A stretch of 64,000 nucleotides of DNA, taken from positions 51,632-115,631 of the forward strand of contig NZ_SRXV01000004.1 of the NCBI RefSeq assembly GCF_004793635.1. The letters are read 5' to 3'. A model generated the notes under the pieces. It was not told the origin of the DNA, made no database searches, and saw only the letters and a program-made list of their open reading frames with translations. Origin of the DNA: Marinicauda pacifica. Lineage in GTDB: Bacteria > Pseudomonadota > Alphaproteobacteria > Caulobacterales > Maricaulaceae. Positions within the stretch are counted from its first letter, which is position 1, and each line of letters begins with the position of its first letter. Below, piece after piece: positions 17,762 to 25,311 of the stretch. The position numbers and the translations under genes are program-made.

Positions 17762-19126
17762 TCAGGCCGCCTTTGCGCGTGATAGGACGATCTGATTGCG
17801 CCCGCCGTTCTTGGCGTCGTACAGCGCCGCGTCGGTCCGATCGAGCAGCTGGCCGACCGTTTCCCCGTCCCGCATCTGAGCGACACCGGCACTGACCGTG
17901 ACGTTGAGCGTATCCCCAGTCGCCTTGACGCTGAAATCCTGGCGCGCCACGGCGGCCCGGACGCGCTCGGCCGCATCCGCAGCACAGTCGGCCGCCGTAT
18001 CCTTCAAAATAACGAGAAACTCCTCGCCGCCAAAACGGCCGGCGATATCGATCGCGCGAAGCTGGCTCTTCAACGTGTCGGCAAATGCCTTGAGCACGAA
18101 ATCGCCGGCGGCGTGACCGTGTTTGTCATTGACCTCCTTGAACTGGTCGAGGTCGAACAAGATGACGCTGAGCGGTTCGCCCACACGGGCGAACCCCTCC
18201 GCCGCCTGATCCAGACGCGAGGCGAGGTAGCGGCGATTGAACAGGCCGGTCAACGGATCGGTGACGGCGAGTTCGAGACTTTCGTCGAGCCGGTCACGCA
18301 GCTTGTCGGCATACCGCGCGCGGCGCAGCTGGGTTCGAATACGAGCCGCCAATTCCCCGGCATCCACCGGACGGGTGACTACGTCATTCACACCAAGATC
18401 GAGAGCGCGCACCATCTGATCGCGCGCATCCGGATCGACCACGGCCAATATCGGCGTGTTGCGCGTGGCGGCGTCTGAGCGCACGCGAGCACACACGCGC
18501 AAACCGTCAAAATGCTTCGAGGTCAGATCGACAACAACGAGGTCCACGCCTGCCCCGATTGCCTGAACGGCATCTCGCGGGTCACCGAAGCTCTGAGCGG
18601 CGACATCGTCAGGCAGCTTCGCGGCCAGGCGAGCCGCCGTTCGGTCGTCAACGGCAACAACTGCGATATGCGCGCCCGACGGCACTTCGACATCAAGAAC
18701 GGGCTCGCCCTCGGTATCCAGGCTGCGCTCGCGCACCCTTAACTCGTCGGTCAGCTGCTTGAGACGCAGAAGGGATCGCACACGCGCAAAAAGCGCGACA
18801 TCATCGAGCGGCTTGGTCAGGAAGTCGTCGGCTCCAGCCTCCAATCCCTTGATCCGGTCCTCGCGCTCGTCGAGCGCCGTGACCATGATGACGGGAATGT
18901 GCCGGGTGACCGGATTATTCTTGAAATGCCGGCAGGTCTCGAACCCGTCCATGCCGGGCATCATGACATCGAGCAAGACGAGGTCCGGTGTCTGCTCGAC
19001 ACACAGATCGAGCGCCTCCTGACCGTCGGCTGCGCAAAGAACTTCAAAATACTCTGCCGAGAGCCGCGCTTCGAGGAGCCTGCGGTTTGTCTCGATGTCA
19101 TCGACGATCAAAATCCGCGCGCTCAT
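17762..19126 (-). CDS. pleD: Response regulator diguanylate cyclase PleD
   Basis: A 454-residue protein with REC domain 1 (phospho-acceptor D53 in LVLLDVMMPGMDG), a second REC-like adaptor domain (~150-270) and a GGDEF domain. The active-site loop is FGGEEFLV at about residue 365. The RxxD inhibitory site (RAID) lies five residues before it, so product feedback by c-di-GMP is expected. PleD in Caulobacter drives the swarmer-to-stalked transition. The ATG at 19124-19126 is 11 bp after divK on the same strand, giving a divK-pleD operon. Confidence 0.95.
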   Translation of the reverse strand: MSARILIVDDIETNRRLLEARLSAEYFEVLCAADGQEALDLCVEQTPDLVLLDVMMPGMDGFETCRHFKNNPVTRHIPVIMVTALDEREDRIKGLEAGADDFLTKPLDDVALFARVRSLLRLKQLTDELRVRERSLDTEGEPVLDVEVPSGAHIAVVAVDDRTAARLAAKLPDDVAAQSFGDPRDAVQAIGAGVDLVVVDLTSKHFDGLRVCARVRSDAATRNTPILAVVDPDARDQMVRALDLGVNDVVTRPVDAGELAARIRTQLRRARYADKLRDRLDESLELAVTDPLTGLFNRRYLASRLDQAAEGFARVGEPLSVILFDLDQFKEVNDKHGHAAGDFVLKAFADTLKSQLRAIDIAGRFGGEEFLVILKDTAADCAADAAERVRAAVARQDFSVKATGDTLNVTVSAGVAQMRDGETVGQLLDRTDAALYDAKNGGRNQIVLSRAKAA

Positions 19127-19137
19127 GCTCGCTCCTG

Positions 19138-19503
19138 TTAGTCGAGAAAGCTTCGGACGGTGGCGATGAATGTGCTGACCGTAATCGGTTTCGACAGATA
19201 GCCCTCGCACCCGCCCTGACGGATTCTCTCCTCATCGCCCTTCATCGCGAAAGCGGTGACCGCAACGACAGGAATCTCGGAGAGTTCGTCGTCATTCTTG
19301 ATCCACTTGGTCACATCCAGGCCCGAGACTTCGGGAAGCTGGATGTCCATCAGGATCAGGTCGGGCTTGTGTTCACGCGCCATGTCCAGCGCCTTGAGCC
19401 CTTCACGAGTCTGATACGTCTCGTAGCCATGGGCTTCGAGCAGGTCACGAAAGAGCTTCATGTTAAGCTCGTTGTCTTCGACAATCAGAACTTTCTTGGT
19501 CAT
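19138..19503 (-). CDS. divK: Single-domain response regulator DivK
   Basis: A 121-residue stand-alone receiver domain. [18 protein letters not shown], acceptor D53 in [17 protein letters not shown], and [14 protein letters not shown] with YLSKPI are nearly identical to Caulobacter DivK. DivK controls the CckA-CtrA cell-cycle pathway through DivL and is phosphorylated by DivJ and dephosphorylated by PleC. An upstream ATG at 19515 would add four residues; 19503 matches the known N-terminus. It is the first gene of the divK-pleD operon. Confidence 0.96.
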   Translation of the reverse strand: MTKKVLIVEDNELNMKLFRDLLEAHGYETYQTREGLKALDMAREHKPDLILMDIQLPEVSGLDVTKWIKNDDELSEIPVVAVTAFAMKGDEERIRQGGCEGYLSKPITVSTFIATVRSFLD

Positions 19504-19579
19504 GACCTGCAGCATGGCGCTCCCGCACCTCCCCGTGTCACCCCGCCCGTTTTTGGCGTTGGCTGTCTACCCATCCACG

Positions 19580-19660
19580 AGGGATTAAACACGATCTTCC
19601 TTAATCAACGATGAGTCCGATGCTTCCGGTTGGTTAAGGAACAAGATAAGAACTGTTAAG
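19580..19660 (-). promoter_or_regulatory. divK upstream region with TTAA/TTAACC motifs (possible CtrA sites)
   Basis: The 183-bp gap upstream of divK contains several TTAA tetranucleotides, including TTAACC on the minus strand at 19632-19637. CtrA half-sites read TTAACC, and divK is CtrA-activated in Caulobacter. No full TTAA-N7-TTAA pair was found, so the assignment is tentative. Confidence 0.3.
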
Positions 19661-19686
19661 GTTTTTCACAAGCAGGAAAGCGGCTT

Positions 19687-20604
19687 ATGGCGCGTCTCGG
19701 CGTGGATCTTGGAGGCACCAAGATCGAAGCGATCATTCTGGGCGATCAAGGTCAGATTATGGCCCGCCGCCGGGTCGCGACCCCGAGTGACTATCTGGCC
19801 AAGCTGGACGCCATACGATCCCTGGTACACGCGATCGAAGCAGAGGCCGGAGTGGCAGCTCCGCTACCTGCCGGGATCGGGCATCCCGGTTCGCTCAATC
19901 CGCGCACAGGGCTGATGCGCAACGCCAACTCCACCGAGCTCAACGGCCACCGTCTGGACGCGGATCTGGCGCGGACACTGGAACGGCCGGTGCGTCTCGC
20001 CAACGATGCAAACTGCTTTGCGCTCTCGGAAGCCCGCGATGGCGCCGGTGCCGGAGCGGGATCAGTTTTCGGCGTCATCCTCGGTACGGGCGTGGGTGGG
20101 GGCATGGTTCTGAATGGCCAGTTGATTGAAGGAAGCGGCCGGCTCGGCGGCGAGTGGGGCCATACCGGTTTACCCTGGTCATCTGCGGAAGAGACGCCCG
20201 GGCCGAGCTGCAAGTGCGGCCGCGATGGCTGTATCGAGGCCTGGTGTTCGGGCCCCGGCCTGTCTGCAGACCACCAGCGTGAAACCGGAGAGACCCTCGC
20301 CGCCGCCGAAATCGCCGGCCGTGCATCGACCGGAGACAGAGCGGCTCTGGCAACGCTTGAACGTCACCACGATAGGGTAGCGCGGGGGCTCTCGAGCGTG
20401 ATCAACATCTTCGATCCAGAGGTCATCGTGCTTGGCGGAGGTCTGTCCAACATCCCGGGCATCGATACGGCGATCCGCGACGCTCTGCCGCGCTATGTCT
20501 TCTCCGACGAAGTCACCACACGCATCTGCCGTCATGCGCATGGGGATTCGTCCGGCGTGCGCGGTGCGGCCTGGCTGTGGCCGGACACGAGGGGCCCCTC
20601 ATGA
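19687..20604 (+). CDS. ROK-family sugar kinase
   Basis: A 305-residue hexokinase-fold enzyme that phosphorylates a sugar such as fructose, mannose or N-acetylglucosamine. ATP-binding motif LGVDLGGTKIEAI is at the N-terminus, followed by NDANCFALSEA and GVILGTGVGGGMVLNG. The ROK zinc motif is SCKCGRDGCIEAWCSG. A third phosphate motif is EVIVLGGGLSN. It resembles fructokinase/N-acetylglucosamine kinase (Mak/NagK); the precise sugar cannot be fixed. Its stop overlaps the dinB start by ATGA. Confidence 0.92.
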   Translation: MARLGVDLGGTKIEAIILGDQGQIMARRRVATPSDYLAKLDAIRSLVHAIEAEAGVAAPLPAGIGHPGSLNPRTGLMRNANSTELNGHRLDADLARTLERPVRLANDANCFALSEARDGAGAGAGSVFGVILGTGVGGGMVLNGQLIEGSGRLGGEWGHTGLPWSSAEETPGPSCKCGRDGCIEAWCSGPGLSADHQRETGETLAAAEIAGRASTGDRAALATLERHHDRVARGLSSVINIFDPEVIVLGGGLSNIPGIDTAIRDALPRYVFSDEVTTRICRHAHGDSSGVRGAAWLWPDTRGPS

Positions 20605-21869
20605 ATAGCGCTGCAGGCTGGTGCCGGCGTTGCTTCAACCCGGTGTCCGGGCAGGACCGGGCTTGCCCAACCTGCGGATCGAGGCGACTGGTACGCCATG
20701 CGGAGGCCAGCACACTCTCCATCGCGCATATCGATTGCGACGCGTTCTATGCGGCTATCGAGAAGCGGGACAATCCTTCGCTGGAAGATCAGCCCGTCAT
20801 AATCGGCGGAGGACGCCGCGGCGTGGTCTCGACGGCCTGTTATGTCGCCCGCCTGTACGGCGTGAAGTCGGCAATGCCGATGTTCAAGGCGCTCAAGCTG
20901 TGCCCGGACGCGGTCGTGCTCCGTCCGCGCATGAACGTTTACGCCAGCGAGGGGCGGCGCATCCGCGAGATGATGCAGGACGTCACTCCGGCGGTGGAGC
21001 CCCTGTCCATCGATGAGGCCTTCCTGGACCTGACCGGAACGCAGCGTCTGCATGGCGCGGCTCCCGCCCTGACCTTGATCAAACTCCAGTCCCGGGTCCG
21101 TGAAGAAGTCGGCGTCACGGTTTCGGTGGGCCTGTCGTTCAACAAATTCCTGGCCAAGACAGCGTCCGACCTCGACAAGCCGGACGGCTTCGCGCTGATC
21201 GGAGAGGCGGAGGCACGGGCATTTCTGTCACCGCGTCCGGTTGGCTCGGTCTACGGGGTCGGGCCGGTCTTTGCGAAGAAACTCGAACGTGAGGGGCTGA
21301 AGACGCTCTCTGACGTCATCAAGGCGGGCGAGCACGCCATGATCAAGCGCCATGGCGAGACCGGACAGCGCCTCTGGCGCCTGGCCCAGGGCATCGATAC
21401 ACGCCCGGTCAACCCGGAGCGCGAGCGCAAGAGCGTTTCGGCCGAGACCACGTTCGACACCGATATCTCGAATCTGGACGAGCTGGAGAACCGCCTCTGG
21501 CCGCTTTGCGTGAAAGTCGCCGACCGGATGAAGGACAGCACAATCGCCGGCCGGGTCGTCACGCTCAAGCTGAAAACCGCCGACTTCAGAACGCTGACCC
21601 GCCGGCGCACGCTGCCGGACAGCGCACAATTGGCCGACACGCTATTCCGTCATGCGCGCGAGATGCTGGCGCGGGAGAAGCCGGGACAGCGCTACCGGCT
21701 GATCGGGGCGGGCTATTCGGAACTCGAGCCGGCCCACGGCGATGCCGGCGATCTGCTGGACCCCAACGCATCCCGGCGCGCCGCGGCGGAGCGGGCCATG
21801 GATGCTGCGCGCCAAAAATTCGGCAGTGCCGCCGTGCAAAAAGGCCGGATGCTCAAGCGCGATCCCTGA
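20601..21869 (+). CDS. dinB: DNA polymerase IV with N-terminal zinc-ribbon-like extension
   Basis: A 422-residue Y-family translesion polymerase. Catalytic acids are in IAHIDCDAFYAAIEKRDNP and SIDEAFLDLTG; VGLSFNKFLAKTASDLDKP and the HhH motif (YGVGPVFAKKLEREG) are present. The N-terminus differs from the E. coli protein: before the polymerase core, residues 8-25 hold C-x2-C...C-x2-C (WCRRCF...ACPTCG), a small zinc ribbon. The start ATG at 20601 keeps this extension and overlaps the kinase stop, so the extension is translated. Confidence 0.95.
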   Translation: MNSAAGWCRRCFNPVSGQDRACPTCGSRRLVRHAEASTLSIAHIDCDAFYAAIEKRDNPSLEDQPVIIGGGRRGVVSTACYVARLYGVKSAMPMFKALKLCPDAVVLRPRMNVYASEGRRIREMMQDVTPAVEPLSIDEAFLDLTGTQRLHGAAPALTLIKLQSRVREEVGVTVSVGLSFNKFLAKTASDLDKPDGFALIGEAEARAFLSPRPVGSVYGVGPVFAKKLEREGLKTLSDVIKAGEHAMIKRHGETGQRLWRLAQGIDTRPVNPERERKSVSAETTFDTDISNLDELENRLWPLCVKVADRMKDSTIAGRVVTLKLKTADFRTLTRRRTLPDSAQLADTLFRHAREMLAREKPGQRYRLIGAGYSELEPAHGDAGDLLDPNASRRAAAERAMDAARQKFGSAAVQKGRMLKRDP

Positions 21870-21877
21870 CCGGGCGC

Positions 21878-22582
21878 CTATTCGGTCACGAAGGCGGCAG
21901 GCACGCGCCGGTCCTCGACCAGCTCGCCCACCCGCGCGATTTCCGCATCGTGGCCCGGCTCGCGGTAGGGCTCGCTCAACGCATCCGACGCCCAGTCGGT
22001 CATCGCCGGACGGGCCAGGACATGCTCGACCCAGCCCATGGCGCGCGGCGAGACCGACAGGCCGTAGCTGGCAAAGCGGAAGGCGACCGGGGCGAACATC
22101 GCGTCCACCGCGCCGAATTTTGAACCGGCCAGGAACGGACCGCCGAACCGCTCGAGGCCTTCGCTCCATATCTCGTCGATGCGGTCGAGATCGCGCTGTA
22201 GTGCCGAGGTGACCTGGTGAAGGCGCACGCTGACGCCCACGCTCATGGAACACAGGCTGCGCAGCGCGGAAAATCCCGAATGCATTTCACACGACACCGC
22301 CCTCGCCCAGGCCCGGGCCTCGCGTTCGACAGGCCAGACACCCTCATGGACCTCGGCCAGATACTCGGCGATGGCCAGGCTGTCCCAGACGCGCAGCGCG
22401 CCGTCCTCAAGGCAAGGCACCATCCCGTTCGGAGAAAACTCGCGAAACCGCTCGAAGCTGGAACCCTCCGGCGTGAACGGATGGAGCCGTTCCTCGAAGG
22501 CGATGCCCAGCTCCTTCATCAATATCCAGGCGCGCAGCGACCAGGAGGAGTAGTTCTTGTTGGCGATATTCAGGACATACAT
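21878..22582 (-). CDS. Glutathione S-transferase family protein
   Basis: A 234-residue protein with a thioredoxin-fold N-domain, IANKNYSSWSLRAWILMKEL, where the Ser-rich segment takes the catalytic position. GMVPCLEDGALRVWDSLAIAEYLAE is the glutathione-binding cis-Pro plus SNAIL-like motif. An all-helical C-domain follows. This pattern (NKNYSSWSLR) marks a bacterial GST subgroup close to maleylacetoacetate isomerase-like proteins. The start ATG at 22580-22582 lies at the natural beginning of the fold, with GGAG upstream. It is downstream of the alpha/beta hydrolase on the same strand (32 bp). Confidence 0.9.
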   Translation of the reverse strand: MYVLNIANKNYSSWSLRAWILMKELGIAFEERLHPFTPEGSSFERFREFSPNGMVPCLEDGALRVWDSLAIAEYLAEVHEGVWPVEREARAWARAVSCEMHSGFSALRSLCSMSVGVSVRLHQVTSALQRDLDRIDEIWSEGLERFGGPFLAGSKFGAVDAMFAPVAFRFASYGLSVSPRAMGWVEHVLARPAMTDWASDALSEPYREPGHDAEIARVGELVEDRRVPAAFVTE

Positions 22583-22614
22583 GCGCCTGTCTCCTCCCGG
22601 TTTTGCGCGCCGCG

Positions 22615-23511
22615 TCAGGCGGCGCGCCGCGCCTCTTCGCACGATAGCCAGCGCCAGATCTGCGGCCAGAACACGTCGGCCATGGCCGGGTGGAAGAGGC
22701 CGTGATGGCCGATCTGGCCCCGGCCGAGATCGGACCGGCTGACGATCTTCATCTCGGTCGGCGCCGTCTCGTACTGCTCGAGCAGCCAGCGCGAGGTGGC
22801 CGGGTTGGCGATCGGGTCGTCATCGGGCACCCAGGCGCGGATCGGATGATCGAAACTGGCATATCGGCTGAGCAGGCCTTCCTCGGCCAGCCTGTCGCGG
22901 AAATAATCCGGGCGCACGCCCCAGTCGCGCCAATCCTTCCAGACCCCCGGCGGCAGGGCTTCGCCCTTCCACAAAAGACCCTTGGGGATGTATCCGTGCG
23001 TCGCCAGGAAGGCCGGGCCGAAGATACGCCAGAAACTCCAGGCGAACGTCTTCATCATGCCGCTATGCTTGGCCCAATAGCCTGAGGACGAGGAAAGCAG
23101 CGCCACGCGCCGCAGCGGCAGATCCTCGGGCAGCAGCGCCACAAAATGGCCGCCGACCGAATGGCCGATCACGTCGAGCGGCTTGCCCGGAAAGCGCTCG
23201 GTCACCGCCCGGGCGGCCGCGGGCTGGTCGAACCGGCCCCAGTCCAGCATCGTGGCCGGATCCTGCGCGACCGGGCCGGACAGCGAGGCGCCCTGACCGC
23301 GATAGTCGTAGGTCAGAACCGCCCAGTTGCAGCGCGCCGCCGAGCGGGCGAAGGCGTCGTAGAATTCCTTGCGGTAGCCGGTCGCGGCATTCACGGTCAT
23401 CACCGCGCGCACGGTTTCGGGCATGTAGAGGCGGCCGGCCAGCAGGCGTCCGTCGGCGGCGGCAAACTCGATATCGGTCACTTCCAGTTGCGGTTCGGCG
23501 AAATCGCGCAT
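22615..23511 (-). CDS. Alpha/beta hydrolase
   Basis: A 298-residue alpha/beta hydrolase. The nucleophile elbow is VIGHSVGGHFVALL (Ser), an oxyanion strand precedes it (AVLTYDYRGQGAS), and the catalytic His is probably in GQIGHHGLFHP. The family resembles uncharacterised 'serine aminopeptidase S33-like' hydrolases of alphaproteobacteria; the substrate is unknown. The ATG at 23509-23511 has AAGGAGTGGAGG upstream. The much longer frame upstream is compositional. It is followed by the GST gene. Confidence 0.87.
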   Translation of the reverse strand: MRDFAEPQLEVTDIEFAAADGRLLAGRLYMPETVRAVMTVNAATGYRKEFYDAFARSAARCNWAVLTYDYRGQGASLSGPVAQDPATMLDWGRFDQPAAARAVTERFPGKPLDVIGHSVGGHFVALLPEDLPLRRVALLSSSSGYWAKHSGMMKTFAWSFWRIFGPAFLATHGYIPKGLLWKGEALPPGVWKDWRDWGVRPDYFRDRLAEEGLLSRYASFDHPIRAWVPDDDPIANPATSRWLLEQYETAPTEMKIVSRSDLGRGQIGHHGLFHPAMADVFWPQIWRWLSCEEARRAA

Positions 23512-23636
23512 CGACGCCTCCACTCCTTCGCCCCCTTCGCTTCGGCCCTGCCCCTCACAGCGGTCAGCGTGCATTGCCGCGTACCGCCTGCCAAGGATAT
23601 GAAGGCTATAGCCAGCAAACTCAAGGAGTGACCGCC

Positions 23637-24098
23637 ATGTCGACGATTGACGCCCGCCTGCGCGAACTGGGCATTGCCCTGCCCGAAGCCGCCGCGCCGG
23701 TAGCCAATTACGTGGCGTTCGCCAGGACCGGCAACACGGTCCACGTCTCCGGCCAGATCGCGTTCGGCCCTGACGGGCTGATGACGGGCCGGGTCGGCGA
23801 CGAGGTCGACCTGGCAACCGCGCAGAAGGCCGCGCGCCTGTGCGCCATCAACCTGATCGCCCAGTTCAAGGCGGCGTGCGAAGGCGATCTCGACCGGGTG
23901 GTCCGGGTCGTCAAGCTGGGCGGGTTCGTCAATGCGGATCCTGGCTTCACCGACGTGCCCAAGGTGATCAACGGGGCCAGCGACCTGATGGTGGACGTCT
24001 TTGGCGAAGCCGGCCGTCACGCCCGCAGCGCGGTCGGATGTTCGGTCCTGCCGCTCAATGCCGCCGTCGAGGTCGACGCCGTCATCGAAGTGCAGTGA
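23637..24098 (+). CDS. RidA family protein
   Basis: A 153-residue YjgF/RidA protein. GNTVHVSGQIAF, VVRVVKLGGFVNADPGFTDVPKVINGASDLMVDVFG and the conserved Arg in HARSAVGCSVLPLNAAVEVDAV are present. Enzymatic RidA members release ammonia from reactive enamine/imine intermediates. The longer N-terminus is typical of the Rid7-like or 'YjgF-like' subgroup, whose substrate is uncertain. CAAGGAGTG stands before ATG 23637. A short TAC-rich repeat lies just after the stop. Confidence 0.9.
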   Translation: MSTIDARLRELGIALPEAAAPVANYVAFARTGNTVHVSGQIAFGPDGLMTGRVGDEVDLATAQKAARLCAINLIAQFKAACEGDLDRVVRVVKLGGFVNADPGFTDVPKVINGASDLMVDVFGEAGRHARSAVGCSVLPLNAAVEVDAVIEVQ

Positions 24099-24119
24099 GA
24101 GTCGAAACCGCCGGAAAAG

Positions 24120-24141
24120 CGACTCCTACTACTACCACGAC
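24120..24141 (-). repeat. TAC-rich short repeat, copy 2
   Basis: Sequence CGACTCCTACTACT followed by ACCACGAC. The reverse complement of the rnr tail (14852-14879) reads the same with a TACTCT-type insertion before ACCACGAC. The shared 16-mer is unlikely by chance in GC-rich DNA. Confidence 0.45.
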
Positions 24142-24316
24142 TCTCATCCTGCCGGAGGATGCGCGGGGGACCTATACGGATTGAGAAAGAGCCGGCGCGC
24201 AGTGTGGGGGCGTCAGGGGCGGGCGGGGATAAGCCCGGGGAGCGCGGTGCCGATCGCCGTGTTCGACGGAAACAGGCGTGCGTCCCCATTTTTCCAGTGT
24301 CCCCGTTTTCCCCTCC

Positions 24317-24356
24317 CCTCATGCTGAGGCGGCCGCGAAGCGGCCTCGAAGCATTG
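24317..24356. repeat. Palindromic intergenic repeat (CTCATGCTGAGG...CCTCGAAGCAT family)
   Basis: Outer arms ATGCTGAGG and CCTCGAAGCAT enclose an inner hairpin GGCCGC/GCGGCC. Two related copies lie at 63704-63746 and 63811-63853 in this window. Elements of this kind are scattered through intergenic DNA of many alphaproteobacteria. Confidence 0.7.
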
Positions 24357-24383
24357 GAAGGCGAGCGGAAAAAGCCTCCCGCC

Positions 24384-24465
24384 TCTTCCCCGGCGGAAGC
24401 CGGGGTCCAGAGATCGTGAGGTTCCGCCTGTCCTTCCTTGGCCCTGACTTTCGTCAGGAAAGAGA
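24384..24465. repeat. Paired-hairpin (BIME-like) repeat, copy A
   Basis: Left unit: degenerate CCCCGGCGGAAGCCGGGG hairpin with GTCCAGAG behind it. Right unit: CCTGACTTTCGTCAGG, which on the other strand is CCTGAC-GAAA-GTCAGG. Same layout as copies B and C. Confidence 0.7.
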
Positions 24466-24490
24466 CGAAGCAGACGGCCAGAGAGCGCCG

Positions 24491-24745
24491 TCAGGCGCGC
24501 CGGACCAGGCGGAGCAGGAGCAGGATCACGACGGCGCCGGCGGTCGCGCCGATGATCGAGCCGACGATACCTGAACCGATGGCGATGCCGAGCTGTCCGA
24601 AGAGCCAGCCCCCGACAAAGGCGCCGACAATCCCGACGACGATGTTTCCGACCAGGCCAAAGCCATAGCCCTTCACGATAATTCCAGCCAGCCAGCCGGC
24701 AATGGCGCCGATAAGCAGCCAGATAAGCAGCGCTTCAATGGTCAT
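24491..24745 (-). CDS. GlsB/YeaQ/YmgE-family stress-response membrane protein
   Basis: An 84-residue integral membrane protein with three hydrophobic helices and glycine-rich packing: LIWLLIGAIAGWLAGIIVKG, GLVGNIVVGIVGAFVGGWLF, and GIVGSIIGATAGAVVILLLL, then a basic end (RLVRRA). This is the 'transglycosylase-associated' GlsB/YeaQ family, often induced by envelope or general stress; the molecular role is unknown. It is flanked on both sides by repeat copies A and B and stands alone. Confidence 0.9.
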   Translation of the reverse strand: MTIEALLIWLLIGAIAGWLAGIIVKGYGFGLVGNIVVGIVGAFVGGWLFGQLGIAIGSGIVGSIIGATAGAVVILLLLRLVRRA

Positions 24746-25311
24746 GATGATCTCCCCGATGCCGCATCGAGCAGGACTGCACCGGCGGCGAAGAAAGGAC
24801 TATGTGAACATTGAGGTTTAAGCGGGGCATCGGGTCAGGAAGCCGGGCGCGACGGGTTTGTCTGGCGAAGCCTTGTCTGCAAGTGCGCCCGCGCGAGCAG
24901 CCTCCAAGAGATGCTTGTGCGTTGAAGCTGTGCTCCGGGATTTCAGTGCTTATGGCTGAAACCGCGGCCAACGTCAGGAAGAGCGGGGCTCGGGGCAGAC
25001 AGGATTGTCTTTCTTTCCTGACGAAAGTCAGGACCCAGGAGAGGACGGGGCTGTGTCATCGGATGACAGCGCTCCACGAGCTCTGGGTCCCAGCTTTCGC
25101 TGGGAAAGAGAAATTTGGATCGGTTTTGAAAACCCCAACCCCCGGTCCTTCCAGGCCCGCCCATTATGCCACAGCACGCACATACAAGGATGAGGGTGTC
25201 GGGCGACATCGCAGGATCGAGAGCACGGGCCGTTAGGACAATCTCCCTGCCGTCCCGGATCTGCGCTTTGCTGCGCCCGGAATTTCAGAGCGTGTGATTG
25301 TCTGAAAGACC
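24746..25311. other. Non-coding region with a paired-hairpin repeat
   Basis: About 570 bp between the GlsB-type gene and the TipF-like gene. A frame across it on the plus strand translates the repeat as ...WVPAFAGKE, the well-known signature of repeat DNA read as protein, so it is not called a gene. The part next to 24746 must contain the GlsB-type promoter. Repeat copy B lies at 25010-25111. Nothing else is recognised. Confidence 0.6.
25010..25111. repeat. Paired-hairpin (BIME-like) repeat, copy B (inverted relative to A and C)
   Basis: TCTTTCCTGACGAAAGTCAG (hairpin with GAAA loop) followed by GACCCAGGAGAGG. After ~25 bp comes GAGCTCTGGGTCCCAGC-TTTC-GCTGGGAAAGAG, the other hairpin in opposite orientation. 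This is the reverse complement of the copy C layout. Confidence 0.8.

Larger units (their letters stand above)
24099..24490. other. Non-coding repeat island downstream of ridA
   Basis: No credible gene. From left to right: a TAC-rich repeat (24120-24141) also found inside the rnr tail, a GC-rich filler, a palindromic repeat of the CCTCATGCTGAGG family (24317-24356), and one copy of the paired-hairpin repeat (24384-24465). The frames found here do not show coding character. Confidence 0.6.

Noticed and set aside
24811..25236. Possible 141-residue gene on the plus strand
   Set aside because: Its translation includes WVPAFAGKE, a known sign of palindromic repeat DNA read as protein.
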